Assembly: GCF_000003815.2 (NCBI RefSeq)
Contig: NC_049991.1
Location: forward strand, 7,405,716 to 7,469,715
Direction of reading: 5' to 3'
DNA from: Branchiostoma floridae
Taxonomy: Eukaryota; Chordata; Leptocardii; Amphioxiformes; Branchiostomatidae
Length of the DNA stretch: 64,000 bases
Of the stretch, positions 30,295 through 40,110 are shown in pieces. Position 1 is the stretch's first letter; every line of letters starts with the position of its first letter. The notes beneath the pieces are model-generated. The model worked only from the letters and a program-made list of their open reading frames with translations, ran no database searches and was not told where the DNA came from. The translations under genes and the position numbers were made by a program.

Positions 30295-32908
30295 CTAAGG
30301 CTTCTGCGCGATGTATATAGCATCAAAAATAGAGATAGGGATATGCGTGATGTTCTTCAGGCCCATGTTAGCCATGTGGTGTGGCAACTGGAAAGTGTTC
30401 TCGTATTCCTCTATGTACGGTTCAGGGCCGTGGTCACCCGTCGTGTTCCAGTGATGGCCCCACGTGTTGAACTCAACGTACCTGCAAAATATATTTAAGT
30501 TAAGGTATTTAAGTTGGATCAATTTTCATTTTTACCTTCCATTGTTTTCTCATTAATGAATTCAGAAAGAATGGAGCCGTAACGAATATTGATAGATGGG
30601 TATAAAACATTTCTAAATCTGATATTTTGGGCCATATTGATGACGTTATCAGGATTTATTGCCCCTAATATTATTTCTTAAATAACAAAATACAACACTT
30701 TGGTACATACCACTGCAATAAAACTATGTTTTTCGTGTGCATAATGATGAAAGCTATGTACAACCCCACGGTTGCGCAAATTGATATCTACTATTGATCT
30801 GTAGTAATTAGAAAATATTAGTTTTCATCTAATAAAAAAATCCATTTTTAATAACTACAGATATAAGTGATGTTGAAAGTAACAAAGGCACAGGTTCAGT
30901 CCTTCAGAGGTAGTCTACAGTTCCAGGGCCCTACAGTGTGGAATGGACTATCTACTAAACAGCGACAATGAACAACTGTGGCAGCTTTTAAAAACGGACC
31001 GAAATAGTACTGTTAGCGGCCGTACACTTGTACATTGCTACCTTTTCCCTATGTTAATTTCAATGTATTTCCAAATCATGTTGTACGTTTATGTATGTGT
31101 CCAGGGCCACATGAAAAGCAGGCAGTAGCCTGAGTGTGTTTTCCCTGGTAAAATAAATAAAATGAAATGAAACGTACGGAAGGCGCTCCGCGGGGTTGTC
31201 GAAGTACGGCGGCTCGATGATGTTGAGGGTGCCGCCCGGCTTGAGCACGCGCCACGCCTCGGCCAGGGCGCGCTGGGCGTTATCGGACGGCATCTCGTGC
31301 AGGACGTAGGCGAAGTTTACAACGTCAAACGTTGAGTCAGGGAAGTGGAGTTTTTCTCCGTTATCCTAAAAAGCAAAAGTTAATATAAATAGAATTGTAT
31401 TTGAATAACATAAAGAGGGGTAAAATTATAATGCATGATTGTACTTTGCATGATATGGTTGAAAGGTTCTGGCAAATAAGGCTAGCGTCTATCAACCAAC
31501 TATGCGTACTGGGTACAGCAATGGCAAGAAATGAGTAGATATGCATGGGTGGCATGAATGTAAGTAGAAAAGGACATAGCGGCTGTGACATCACATGGAT
31601 CATAAGAATAAGTCGGATTGACTGCACATGTGCGAGGTCCAAGGTGAGTAAAAAAGTTGAGTGAAAAAGCGAATAGACAAATAATGAACTGTAATGGCCG
31701 TATGGTTGAAGTGAAGAATTGATGAAAAAAGGACGAATGGGAGGGAAAAAGGTTAGATGACATTGTACCTACCTGGTAGAACTTGACATTAGGCGCGCCG
31801 CCGGGTCGGTGACTCTTCCACAGGCGGCAGAAGCGGACGAAGGGCGCCGCAAGGTCCACCCCGATCACATCGCTCTGCGGGAACATCTCCCCGAAAACGA
31901 AGGCAGAGAAACAGTTGCCTACAAGAGAAAAAAAACAGATCAAAAACATCGTCAGCGGATGCAATACTACCCATTTGCTATTATCCTTCGTTAAAAAACA
32001 ACATTCTCACGAATGAAAGGATTCAATGATCCTGATCACATGGAATGCATAAACAAAAGACGTCGATGTAGGTTAGACATCCAGGTAATAAGATACGCCA
32101 AAAATAGTTACTCAAGCAACTGGATATGGTTTTGAAACGGTCAGACGTTTCGGAAAGAATCCACTTTCCTTCGTCAGTGACACTGAAGTGATCTGCAAGA
32201 AACAGGTCTTTTATACTCTAACTATGAATGAAGACAATTTCAGATGTCCAATAGGAAAGGTTGTAAGACAATTCAGACTGAAGACAATTTGGATTCCAAA
32301 GATAACAAAGCTAAGCCAAAGTCAAGCTGAAGACAATTTGGATTCAAAGGATATCAAGGCTAAGACACAGTTAATGCAAATGAGTCAATTAGCTCCTGTT
32401 GTTTTTTTAGTTACAGGTAACTTGAGGAACTACAGGAATTGTCTTACAACCTTTCCTATTGGACATCTGAAATTGTCTTCATTCATAGTTAGAGTATAAA
32501 AGACCTGTTTCTTGCAGATCACTTCAGTGTCACTGACGAAGGAAAGTGGATTCTTTCCGAAACGTCTGACCGTTTCAAAACCATATCCAGTTGCTTGAGT
32601 AACTATTTTTGGCGTAGCATAAACAAAAGGTCATAAATGTAGTTAGAACATCCAGTTTACTCTTTACTCTGTTCGCAACATCGAAATCACTGCATTACAA
32701 GGCTAGATACTAGTAGTTAGCTACTGAGTCATTAACCAGCAAATGGTAAGTTAATTGACTGATCTTACCGGTGCCGACATCGAGGATAGTCTTGGGTTTG
32801 AGATATCCGACCAGTTTGTCAAACCAACTTCTCAAGAGGTCCTCTTTCAAGAAGTTAAACTTCGTTCTTCCGTTGAACGAGATACGCACATTGCCACCAT
32901 TGGTGTAT
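30295..32908 (-). CDS. Exons 6-9 of the methyltransferase gene: class I SAM methyltransferase domain
   Basis: Motif I is ILDVGTGNC (residues 299-307), split by the exon 6/7 border. The acidic residue closing strand 2 is D326 in VIGVDLA. Motif II/III features are LHFPDSTFDVV and VLHEMP (about 359-379), followed by the helix ending RVLKPGG (392-398) and LNIIEPP. This is the Methyltransf_11/25 pattern. The last exon adds about 60 residues rich in H, W and N (WGHHWNTTGDHG), possibly the substrate side. All core SAM-binding residues are present, so the enzyme is probably active. Confidence 0.85.
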
Positions 32909-35900
32909 CTGAGGAAACAAATAGCTTCACGTTAAAGAAACTTCGAGAAGATAAAACTCCGTAGAAATTATTGATTACGAAAAAACTGAATAAGGTGCCG
33001 CAACAAAATTCTACCGAGGAATGCGTCGTCAAAATTTGCAGAATATTTTCAACTCGATCGCAGATCTACACTATCGGGTCCGCCCTTGACGCGTCGCCAA
33101 AAAAGATTATCTTTTTGCACAAGGTTTTGGCACTCACGTGACTATTACGTATGTATCGTTCACCATGCTGGATGGTTAAACCAGGCAGTTACCATGCAAA
33201 TTTTTACTTGAAATATACGTCCAGTATTATGTCTTGTATAAACAATTACACATGTCATGCAAATTCATAGACATGGTCAATCAACCAGCACAGGTTATCC
33301 TTCACAGACGATGATTGGTTTAAAAGTTTGACGTAACTCACCCTCCAGGAAGGAAATGAACAGGAACCGTGACGAAATGGTAGGGAATCTCAATCGGTGA
33401 CGTCACGCCAGGTGGCCACACATCCTGGTCCGGCTGGTTGTGTGGTACTCTCGCCGTGGGCAGGGCTGTGGATAGAGTACAGAACAACGTCATGATGGGT
33501 GAAAAGTGTTTTAACACTCACGTGACTGTGACGTAAGTATTGTCCGCCATGTTGGATGGTTTAACCTGGAAGTTGTCAGGCAAATTAACTTTTCATATGT
33601 GACTAAGACGCAAAATCATGGCGTTATACACCAGATATTAGTACTAAGTATAACCGACAACATATGGCGGCTGTGAAATCACATAGGATCATTAGAATAA
33701 GTCGGTTCGCGGTTTGAAATGCATATGTGCAAGGTAAACAGTCAACATCTAACTTGTAAACTGTTCTCATCTAGACCATGTTTGATACCATGTCTTCACA
33801 TATTTGTGTTTCATTATCCACAATGTATCACACAATGCGTGCGTAGTTTAAACCATGGCCCAGCGTATAGTAGCATTTTCAACCAGATTGTATACCTTCG
33901 AATTTCGGCATCTGCTTGGTGTAACTCTCGAAGAGGTGCTCGAAAGTGGGGATGGACTGTTTATCCAGGTAGTTGTGCTTGAAGGCTGACATGTACAGGT
34001 AACACTCCATGGGGTACTCGTCCGTGAGGACGTTATCCAGGGTGATGTTGGGACGCTCAGGGATGAAGTCAGGCAACCTTGTTATCGTCAGAAGAGTCAT
34101 GAAGGACGTCGTATCCTGCAGGTTGAAAAAGATTTTTTTTTAAACCTGACATATACTTATGATTGTGCACTTCTATCGTCATATCAGGAGTTGCATCTGG
34201 AGCTGTACCCGGCTTGCTAACTCCCCCTCCCGAGGGTCATTAAGGTCGGCGGGAAGAACTGCCTTCGCTGCCGAACAGATTCTCTGTCGGGCCCGGCTAC
34301 GGTCTGGCTTCCAGGGTAGCCGAAGATGAACGAAGAGGCCCTTGCGGCAAAAATAGTCTGGACGGGCTTTGTTGGCTTGGCGGGGTAGAAGCTTTAAGTG
34401 GCCGCCGAGGAGGCCCAGTTCATAGGCGAGGAAGCCCAGTCACGCTACGGTGACATTTGCAACGGCCCTGAAGCCACAAATGTGTGGTTCCTTTTGACTT
34501 TATGATACCACGGGGCTATACTCACGATTAGCCCATGGCGTTTTATGTTACCGGGCCCCGTGTTAATTTTAACTTCGAGAAACCTAATTAGGCCTGACTG
34601 TCCCCCAGAACCAGCCGGTGGCCGCAGGGTGTCCCACTGGGCCACGTAAGGGTCACGCCAGAAACCGGGCCTTTTTCCAATTGTGACGCATAACTAGGCT
34701 ACTCCAGGTCTGGACATTACCTTAAACCAGCCGACGCCGGAACAGTTCCAGTTGATACCGAGGAAGTCGTCCATGAGGCGAGACGTGCGGAGGTCCTTGT
34801 TCTTGACGATGGACTGGAGGTACTCGGTCATCCCGGCCACCGTTGCTCCGTCCCCGGCGGGAAGCGGCTTCACCCCCGCAAACGTCGCCAGCCATGGTAG
34901 CTTCTTGTGCAGGGTCTTGAACTCATCGTACTGACGATGGGCTTCACTCTGAATTGTCGTTCCTAGAAAACAAAAAAATGTCTTTGAAATACCTTATTTT
35001 TTTTATTTTTACTTCAGGGATTCGACACACGCTGGGTGACTGAAAAGGGCATTTCTATGGTTGCGTACTTCTTTTGATCACAACAGCTATCTGCAAAACT
35101 AATACTGGGCCCAGAACACATCACGAGATATCAAAATAAAACGTCCCACTGCGATTCCCTGTAAAGGCCCCCTCTCACTTGACGTGCGGCACGCTTGCGG
35201 CATGNNNNNNNNNNNNNNNNNNNNNNNNNNNNNNNNNNNNNNNNNNNNNNNNNNNNNNNNNNNNNNNNNNNNNNNNNNNNNNNNNNNNNNNNNNNNNNNN
35301 NNNNNNNNAATGATGGGGTTCCTATGGGAGGAGGTGTTTGGGTTCGCACACAAGATCAAGGCCTCCGCAAACAGGCAAGATTCACAGCCGCCAGCAGCTA
35401 GGGACCGCAGCCTCCATCTGTTCCCTCAGCTGGACCAGAGGTCCCTGCTGTTAGAGGAGATCCACATAACTGCAGGAATTTGAGTCCAGGAGGATTATGA
35501 TGTGCAGTGTGCTGTGGAGTGAATTTGTGGTACGAGGACCAGGAAATTGAGGTATTTGTACTGCAGTGACTGGTCGCTGCAGTGCTGCCAACGTGCCGCA
35601 CGTCAAGTGAGAGGGGGCCTTAAACTAATCTCCAAGCAGATCCAGCGTGGCATAGGACAGTAACATAAGCTGAGGAAGGAGTTTAGCTGGCAGAGGAGTA
35701 AATTCGCCAAACTCCTTCCCCAGCTTATGTTACTGTCTTATGCCACGCTGGATCTGCTTGGAGATTATTGTAAGCCACCAGGGGATGCAAAATGTTTCAT
35801 TTTGCAAACACGTCCTATACCAACGTTCTAAGTATCATAAAAATCCATCCACTATTTCTCGGTCTACATTTTTACTTCAGAGCGCACTGAAAATTATAAT

Positions 35901-38158
35901 CCTGTTGGCAAATGAAAGGTAAATATTGCCGTTCAGACTTTGGTTTGCCACATGTAATAAGATCACTCCGTCCCACTTGCAGTGACGTTAAAGTGACCTT
36001 TCAACATTTCCTCCTTGAGGATTGAAAATTTCGACAAAAAACTGCAAACAGTAGGTGTTTTCTTAACCCTTTGCCCTTTGTACATTGCTGAAGCTTCTGA
36101 CTGATAAGATAGAATTTCCGCCATACTGTCAGCTTGCAGATTGACCACCCTTTAAATATTTGGCTAAGTTGTACATTTACCATTACAAATATTGTTCTTG
36201 CCCATTACCGTTAAGATTTTATTTGTCTGAATTTACCACATTCGTGGAAGGATTGACATAAAAGTGTCTTTTACTTTTCTTAGATATTAACCCTACCAGA
36301 GACTGGACTGTAAAGTGTAAGGTTTGGCCCACTCACTCCGGGATGAATTCATACTTTTATTAAGTGTGGTGGGTTCTTTAACGTACAGTTTTTCGACTCA
36401 TCCGATAGGACGTCCCTAGCCTGAACTGGTCATTTTCATTTTTATCTGGGTCGGGTGAGGAATTCAAAATAGGTCTAAAGTACCCTTTTTCAAGGACACA
36501 ACTCTGAAGCCAGGCATAGATTCAAACTAGGACCTTTTGTCAACCACCCTAACCATACGACCACCTTGCCACCTCAAAAAAAGCACTTTCTTTCAATATG
36601 CCGGAAACGAAATTGGTCAATTTCAAAACGGAGGCGTCACGAGAATTGTTCAAGAAAAGCGCATTTTATTTACGGATAAATTTTGCTGGCTTAGGATAAA
36701 TTTCTTCCAAAGCAACCGTTGCTCAGATTCCATCGCTGAAAATATTGGATACCCTACGGACACTTTTTCTATACACATATAACACAACCGAATTTCAAGT
36801 GCGGAACATGTAGTCAAACAAAACATCGATTCGTGCGAAGTTCTACTAAACCAAAGTAAAGATAAGCAAATTAACTGGGGTGGTAGATTTCTACGGCCTC
36901 GTGTCACGGTCATCTGGACTACAAGCCAGATCTTTCAAGCAAGGAACTGTCCAGGGAGGAAGGAAAAGAAGGCGGCAGCGGACAATATGGAAGGATAGTA
37001 TCAGAGAATGAACACTAAGAGATACAAAACAGTAAGAAAAACAGAAAATCTAGAAGAATGGAGAAAACTGGTTGCCACGTCTGTTTAACTAAGCCTACAT
37101 TTTTCAGCAATCGCCTGTACTATATGGTAAGAACTTGAAGCGTCCGTCACGTGTAGCCGGCCATGGCCTCCCGACCTTCTCCAGACCATGGTTGAGAACT
37201 ACAGTCCTAAGCCAAGGTCATCTGTGGTTAGGAGTTGGTCGGCGAGGTAAGCTACTTGTCTAGAAACGAGGTAAACGACAGTCGGCTATATATATTTTTA
37301 AAAATCAGAGTTAGAAAAGTAATATTGTACTTATAGATGCGATCAGAGGAACAAACTGGAGCTAGAGTAGGAGGGATTCCAGACTACTTCCAACCCAGCG
37401 CCGACCTTGCTTGGGGTGGGGAGAGGTTGGGCCCGGGAGCAAAGTTGTTGGTGGAAAGGTCCTGAATATGTGAGAGGGCCGGGGCTGGTTGGACATGCTT
37501 TGATAGCATGTTGATAGCTGAGCCAATTGAAACAAAGAATATTTAAAAAAACTAAAGTATACTACAAGCTAACAGTTCATCTCTTACCTTCTGGCGTGGT
37601 GAGGTCGAATACCACACGGTAGACAGGCTTTCCGCGGTAGTCACTCAGTAGTAGCGTGTCTACCTGTAAAGGTGTTCAAAATAGAACTGGTCAAAAAGAC
37701 AAGACTAAATAAGACGTTTTTACGATATGCAATGAGCTTCCTTGTACGTTTCTACGGCCTACATTCCGTATAAAGGTCGTTATGTGGTGGTACGCTTCAA
37801 TTGAAGTATATGATTACCTAAGCAATGCCTACTTTAAAACTACAGGTAAAAAATACAGTTACAATTGATATAACAAAACCGTATAGAAAACTTTCTTACA
37901 AATAAGCCGTATTGTTAGGATTCGACACTAGTACATCTTTTAACCGTGAGGGACAAATTACATTATCAGAACGGCTAATGCTCCTAAAAAGTTTGAAAAA
38001 TATCACACAACAATATTATTCTAGTTAACACCGATGGTATTACCTACCCAAGCGTCTTGTGTGGTTCCATGTAGGTTTAAATTGGGCACAAACTCTACAC
38101 CTCTAACAGAGAGCATCTGCGCCAAAAGGACCAACGCTGCGGCGATATATTTCCCCAT
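30295..38158 (-). CDS. PX-like domain plus SAM-dependent methyltransferase, 477 residues, complete
   Basis: Minus-strand exons in order: 38158-38048, 37663-37588, 34962-34721, 34115-33896, 33465-33342, 32908-32769, 31918-31773, 31365-31178, 30481-30295; all GT-AG, phases consistent, 1,434 nt including TAG. The start ATG at 38158 was chosen because it opens a signal-peptide-like segment, MGKYIAAALVLLAQMLSVRG; an upstream in-frame start would add a non-hydrophobic leader. Residues about 36-133 look like a PX domain. Residues 134-257 are unassigned (TRLPDFIPERPNITLD and others). Residues about 258-477 are a class I methyltransferase. The substrate is unknown. A signal peptide and a PX domain are hard to reconcile, because PX domains normally meet phosphoinositides in the cytosol. 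The 5' and 3' UTRs were not delimited. Confidence 0.85.
32094..32616. mobile_element. Foldback element with 181-bp near-perfect inverted arms, intronic
   Basis: Arms 32094-32274 and 32436-32616 are reverse complements over their whole 181 bases as far as I can read them. Ends are TACGCCA / TGGCGTA. The 161-base centre holds a direct repeat of gaagacaatttggattc (near 32282 and 32330). It lies in the intron between exons 6 and 7 of the methyltransferase gene, so its transcript would form a long hairpin. It is non-coding. The arms' identity implies a recent insertion or arm conversion. Confidence 0.85.
33124..33595. repeat. Pair of similar segments flanking methyltransferase exon 5
   Basis: Segment 33124-33215 (actcacgtgactattacgta, ccatgctggatggttaaacc) and segment 33508-33595 (actcacgtgactgtgacgta, ccatgttggatggtttaacc) are diverged copies in the same orientation on either side of exon 33342-33465. 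They may be two halves of one repeat or a local duplication. Confidence 0.5.
34195..34670. repeat. GC-rich inserted sequence in methyltransferase intron 3, unknown class
   Basis: This part of intron 3 (34116-34720) is clearly more GC-rich than the other introns and has an open minus-strand frame at 34445-34645 (beginning MAQWDTLRPPAGSGGQSG). It may be a fragment of a transposable element, but I recognise no reverse transcriptase, transposase or integrase motif. Confidence 0.3.
34721..37663 (-). CDS. Exons 2-3 of the methyltransferase gene: PX-like domain
   Basis: Exons 37663-37588 and 34962-34721 encode residues 38-143. The PX signature is visible: a strand pair VYRVVFDLT, then HRQYDEFKTLHKKL (residues 71-84, compare the family pattern R-R-Y-S-E-F-x-x-L-H-x-x-L), a proline loop VKPLPAG (93-99), then GMTEYLQSIV, DLRTS and DDFLGI (106-132), matching the last helices of PX domains. 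The arginine usually found before the L-E-x-Y-L-Q helix is absent and the first R of RRY is H, so phosphoinositide binding may be weakened or lost. Confidence 0.6.
35165..35620. mobile_element. PIF/Harbinger-like MITE containing the assembly gap
   Basis: The ends 35165-35192 and 35593-35620 are inverted repeats beginning AGGCCCCCTCTCACTTGACG. The direct TAA triplets at 35162-35164 and 35621-35623 look like a 3-bp target-site duplication, as made by PIF/Harbinger transposons. It lies in methyltransferase intron 2. Its middle is partly unknown because of the N run. A short open frame after the gap (MMGFLWEEVFG onward) shows no transposase motif I can name. Confidence 0.65.
35205..35308. other. 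Assembly gap, 104 N
   Basis: A run of N inside the Harbinger-like element. The inverted-repeat structure around it probably hindered assembly. Apparent reading frames across it are meaningless. Confidence 0.99.
35626..35767. repeat. 59-bp imperfect palindrome, second MITE directly next to the first
   Basis: Arms 35626-35684 and 35709-35767 pair with few mismatches around a 24-base loop. The ends are TAATCTCCAAGCAGATC and its complement. It starts about three bases after the neighbouring Harbinger-like element. A partial copy of its left arm and loop lies at 42013-42100. Confidence 0.75.
36355..36572 (-). repeat. Second tRNA-derived SINE family, intronic
   Basis: Read on the minus strand, a tRNA-like head shows an A-box-like TGGTCGTATGG (36553-36563) and a B-box-like GTTTGAATC (36519-36527). 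A body follows towards 36355, containing the plus-strand string gttctttaacgta. It lies in intron 2 of the methyltransferase gene. The body is unlike that of the SINE at 28079. Confidence 0.55.
37140..37525. repeat. Dispersed repeat copy B
   Basis: Diverged partner of the block at 3165-3492: ccaaggtcatctg, agatgcgatcag, actggagcta, caacccagc, gtggaaaggtc and tgagcca occur in the same order. Located in methyltransferase intron 2. Confidence 0.45.
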
Positions 38159-39879
38159 TTCAGACAAACGACACACGACAACGCACTCGCGCTTGCAACT
38201 ACTCCAAATAGAATTGTGTAACATGTTTGCTGGCAATTTATGCACTTTTATGGTTAATGATTATACCGCTGTTTTGCATAAACCAACGAAAAATCTCTGG
38301 TTGTGTAAGGGGCCGATGTCGTTTATGATAATTACATCGTTGTGTAACGGGTTGCCAGTATACGTGATGTAACGCTCACACCCATATATCAAGTTAATGA
38401 TTATATACCAAACTTTGCTTAGGCTCTCTTTGCTCTAATCAAGCGGTGAGCACTGGCCACCGAAAAAATTGTTTCCAGTGTTTTATTTGTGTGATTTTAT
38501 AATCGGAATGTGTTTCAAGATGTTGAAGTATGACTGAAATGACAACAAAAAAACAAAGCGATTAAAATCTTAGCGTATGAAGCTGGACTTTGTTGCGTTC
38601 TCTATGATCTGTTACACTTTGTCGTGAAAAAAATTGTCTTTTCATGGAAGCTCATATGTGTTGGAACTTGGTAGTAATCATAGTACAACATTAAAATTTC
38701 CAACAGTAAGGTATACAATGCTCAGGTTTTTCCACGACCACTGTCGTCTTCTTCAGGATCAATGATGAAAAAAAAAGAAAATTAGATCAGATTTCACACC
38801 AGTTTTCAAGCCGTTACTTCGAAGCAAAGTGCACATTCACATCTGTAACTGATCGAATGGAAGGGATTTCAAGTAAGATAAGTTGTTCTTCATGAATAAG
38901 CAAAGAGCACATTCACATCTGTAATCGAATGGAATGGATTTCAAGTAAGATAAGTTGTTCTTCAAATGTTTTTTTTCTATATGGTTGCCAGTAGAGAGGT
39001 GTGCATCACAGTGCATGTGTCAATCAAAATGTAGGCGTGGTTTAGCATGAAAACAGGGACACGCGCCATGGTATGAGCATGTGGTACAAAGTCACATGTT
39101 TGAGTGTTGTAACATACACGCACCAATTCATCATAGTTGAAAGCTGACGAAAGGGTATAAATGAAGGTAACGCTACATGTCCTTGTGGAGTTTTGATACT
39201 AATTTACACAATTGTAACTTTTGATACAAAACGGTTTTTCCAAAACCTAGATACACATTGATATAATCTTTTTTTTTTTCTAAACGAGGGCCTAGATTTA
39301 GTGTCAGCGCTTTCTGATCTCCAAGGAGATTCGGGAGATATCACGAGAGAAAAGTCCTTGTCCCATGTTTGAACAATGTCACTGACCTACTAGGTGCCCT
39401 GTGCTTACACCATGTGGTCCACGTAGTACATCAACGTTAAACCGGCACTGTTTGGTGGACAGTCTATAGTCCACGGTAACAATGTTCCTACAAACTGTTC
39501 CTCTTTTGACGTCAAGCTTTTTAGTACTGGTATACAAGCTGCATAAGGCCGGACTGTAAGTTTGATCCACTCGCACTGCAGCTCAGGGGATAGACACCAA
39601 CTCATCTAGATAAATCTGGTTTCTTTTTTTCTGTGCTCGTGGAGTGTGTTGCTCTACGAAAACACAAGGTATTTTGATGTCACAACTAAGAGGACGTCCC
39701 AAAGTAAATCTTGAAACAAAGCTAGGAAATTCCCCGAGTTGAGCTCGGGAGAGGATCTCTAATTTGCAACTAATTTTCACCTAGGTAAATAGGCATGAAG
39801 TGTATTTTTCTAAGGGCACAACGCTTTGCCCTGCCAAAGATGATAATCTTTTCCAAAAGTATGTTGCTATTTTCAGCTA

Positions 39880-40110
39880 TGAACTGTGTTGCATTTCTTA
39901 CACAGCGCATGCGACACTTTCAAGTTATGCCTGTTGCAACACTAGAACGCACTTGACAGTGACCCTCTCACTCTAGAACGCACTCGACATTGACCTTCTC
40001 AGCTATTTTGATTGAAGTTCAAGATTAAAAAAGAAGCCACTATCAAACAACAAATAATTAGGGTCATTGCACTCGAATCGTGTAATGCCCCATATCTGGC
40101 GTACTCAAAT
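39880..40110. repeat. Diverged dispersed repeat, inverted partner of 26660-26890
   Basis: Contains gcgcatgcgacactttcaag and atgccccatatctggcgta, the reverse complements of blocks in the other copy. The piece tctagaacgcactcgaca / actagaacgcacttgacag is also duplicated in tandem here (near 39941 and 39972). Confidence 0.45.

Noticed and set aside
34445-34645. Minus-strand frame in methyltransferase intron 3 as an extra exon
   Set aside because: Including it would break the phase between exons 34962-34721 and 34115-33896, which join cleanly in phase 0.
35184-35483. Open frames crossing the N run
   Set aside because: The N bases carry no information, and the frames only exist because the gap has no stop codons.
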